From IMG/VR virus record IMGVR_UViG_3300035181_000829, positions 26,232 through 90,231 of that record: a stretch of 64,000 bases of DNA. One strand, given 5' to 3'. The notes under the pieces were generated by a model. That model worked only from the letters and a program-made list of their open reading frames with translations. It did no database searches and was not told the DNA's origin. The stretch is from a virus. Each line of letters opens with the position of its first letter. Within the stretch, counting starts at the first letter, position 1. Shown one piece after another: positions 63,744 to 64,000 of this stretch. The position numbers and the translations under genes were made by a program.

Positions 63744-63753
63744 CAATCGATTG
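63744..63753. repeat. CAATCGATTG site
   Basis: Exact copy, 79 nt before the ATG at 63664. Confidence 0.95.
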
Positions 63754-63780
63754 TAAGCGTCAAGCGAAACTTATGCCGCT

Positions 63781-63814
63781 GACTTGATACGGTTCACGTG
63801 AATGCGATCAAGTC
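63781..63814. repeat. 34-nt interrupted palindrome at gene end
   Basis: GACTTGAT (63781-63788) pairs with ATCAAGTC (63807-63814); the centre TTCACGTGAA (63793-63802) is a perfect 10-bp palindrome. It overlaps the stop of the partial gene and may be a 3' hairpin. Confidence 0.7.
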
Positions 63815-64000
63815 GCCGAGAGCAGCCCGAGTTCCAGCCCGGAGAGGTCAGTCGTCGCCCAAACTGCGCTTGTCGCCGGATTGACGGCCCACTCTTGGAT
63901 CATCTGACTAACGCCGTCTGGGATGACCGCTCCACCGTCGTAGTTCGCGCCGGAGATGCGAAGAAACTGATTGAGATGCTGAGGCCCAGATGCACCCTTG
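63808..64000 (-). CDS. C-terminal end of an unknown protein
   Basis: The last 63 or so codons of a gene that begins beyond the window: GPQHLNQFLRISGANYDGGA, VSQMIQEWAVNPATSAVWAT, TDLSGLELGLLSAT then TGA. Likely structural given its neighbours. No family recognised. Confidence 0.6.
   Translation of the reverse strand, partial: KGASGPQHLNQFLRISGANYDGGAVIPDGVSQMIQEWAVNPATSAVWATTDLSGLELGLLSAT

Noticed and set aside
1116-63753. The palindrome as a -10 promoter box (TACAAT on the minus strand)
   Set aside because: In most leaders no -35 hexamer stands 16-18 nt upstream and many sites are only about 18-30 nt before the ATG or inside genes; only 29916 has a partial match (TTGCGT).
1116-63753. The palindrome as an IHF or HU binding site, given the HU-like gene
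   Set aside because: IHF sites are asymmetric (WATCAANNNNTTR) and HU has little sequence specificity; a perfect palindrome does not fit.
63790-63805. Bacterial-type parS site, because of TTCACGTGAA
   Set aside because: Only 11 of 16 positions match TGTTTCACGTGAAACA and the sequence is better explained as the centre of a hairpin at a gene end.
12-64000. Integrase, repressor with Cro, transposase or toxin-antitoxin genes
   Set aside because: None was recognised, so lysogeny cannot be argued from this window although stoperator-like sites would fit a temperate phage.

Overview
The window is a large fragment of a tailed double-stranded DNA phage (Caudoviricetes) or prophage. It carries a terminase large subunit, a PBSX-type portal, an XkdF-type prohead protease, a GH108 endolysin and a near-complete phage replication set. 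About 100 genes are called, all on the minus strand, tightly packed, often with ATGA or TAATG stop/start overlaps. No tRNA, rRNA, CRISPR array or insertion sequence was found. The host cannot be fixed from sequence alone; the ribosome-binding sites are ordinary bacterial GGAG types.

Layout, read in the direction of transcription (high to low coordinates). 64.0-61.9 kb: a partial gene and two tandem paralogues that look structural. 61.6-57.1 kb: an AAA+ ATPase resembling Ycf46, its P-loop split by an HNH intein, with DUF1257-like and DUF2997-like small genes. 56.2-40.5 kb: replication and recombination, comprising a possible initiator or accessory protein, a degenerate AAA loader-like protein, a DnaB-type helicase, a family A DNA polymerase with a uracil-glycosylase-like N-terminus and an intein, a DnaG-type primase, a single-strand-binding-type protein, an SF2 helicase, a MerR-like protein, an acidic SAP-repeat protein, RecA/UvsX, a PD-(D/E)XK resolvase-like nuclease, a Cas4-like nuclease and a RuvC-like resolvase. 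40.4-37.2 kb: a protein with histone-like tails, a MerR-like regulator and a SWIM zinc-finger protein. 37.2-24.4 kb: about 30 small accessory genes, mostly unknown. 24.4-17.8 kb: small genes separated by AT-rich non-coding stretches with terminators, repeats and a candidate origin. 17.8-13.3 kb: small genes, HU/IHF and the endolysin. 13.2-8.9 kb: unknown genes, a winged-helix protein, a SLOG-type protein and a glycosyltransferase. 8.9-0 kb: ParB-like protein, probable small terminase, large terminase, two four-cysteine paralogues, portal, protease and the start of a scaffold-like gene.

The most unusual signal is a 14-bp palindrome, TRCAATCGATTGYA. Its 10-bp core CAATCGATTG occurs exactly 25 times, where about 0.06 would be expected by chance in 64 kb, and there are roughly 25 near matches. 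The sites lie about every 1-2 kb from end to end, both in leaders just upstream of start codons and inside genes, where they are read as (L/V)QSI(A/V), NRLQ or (A/T)IDC. One sits in a conserved motif of the DNA polymerase. This is a genome-wide DNA-level element comparable in distribution to phage stoperators or parS-like sites; its binding protein is unknown.

Other notable signals: a shared short basic and hydrophobic motif at the ends of many otherwise unrelated proteins; several genes whose basic C-terminal tails are written out of frame over the start of the next gene; an HNH endonuclease in an alternate frame inside the polymerase intein; a recurrent leader cassette; and iteron-like tandem repeats at 23.7-23.96 kb.
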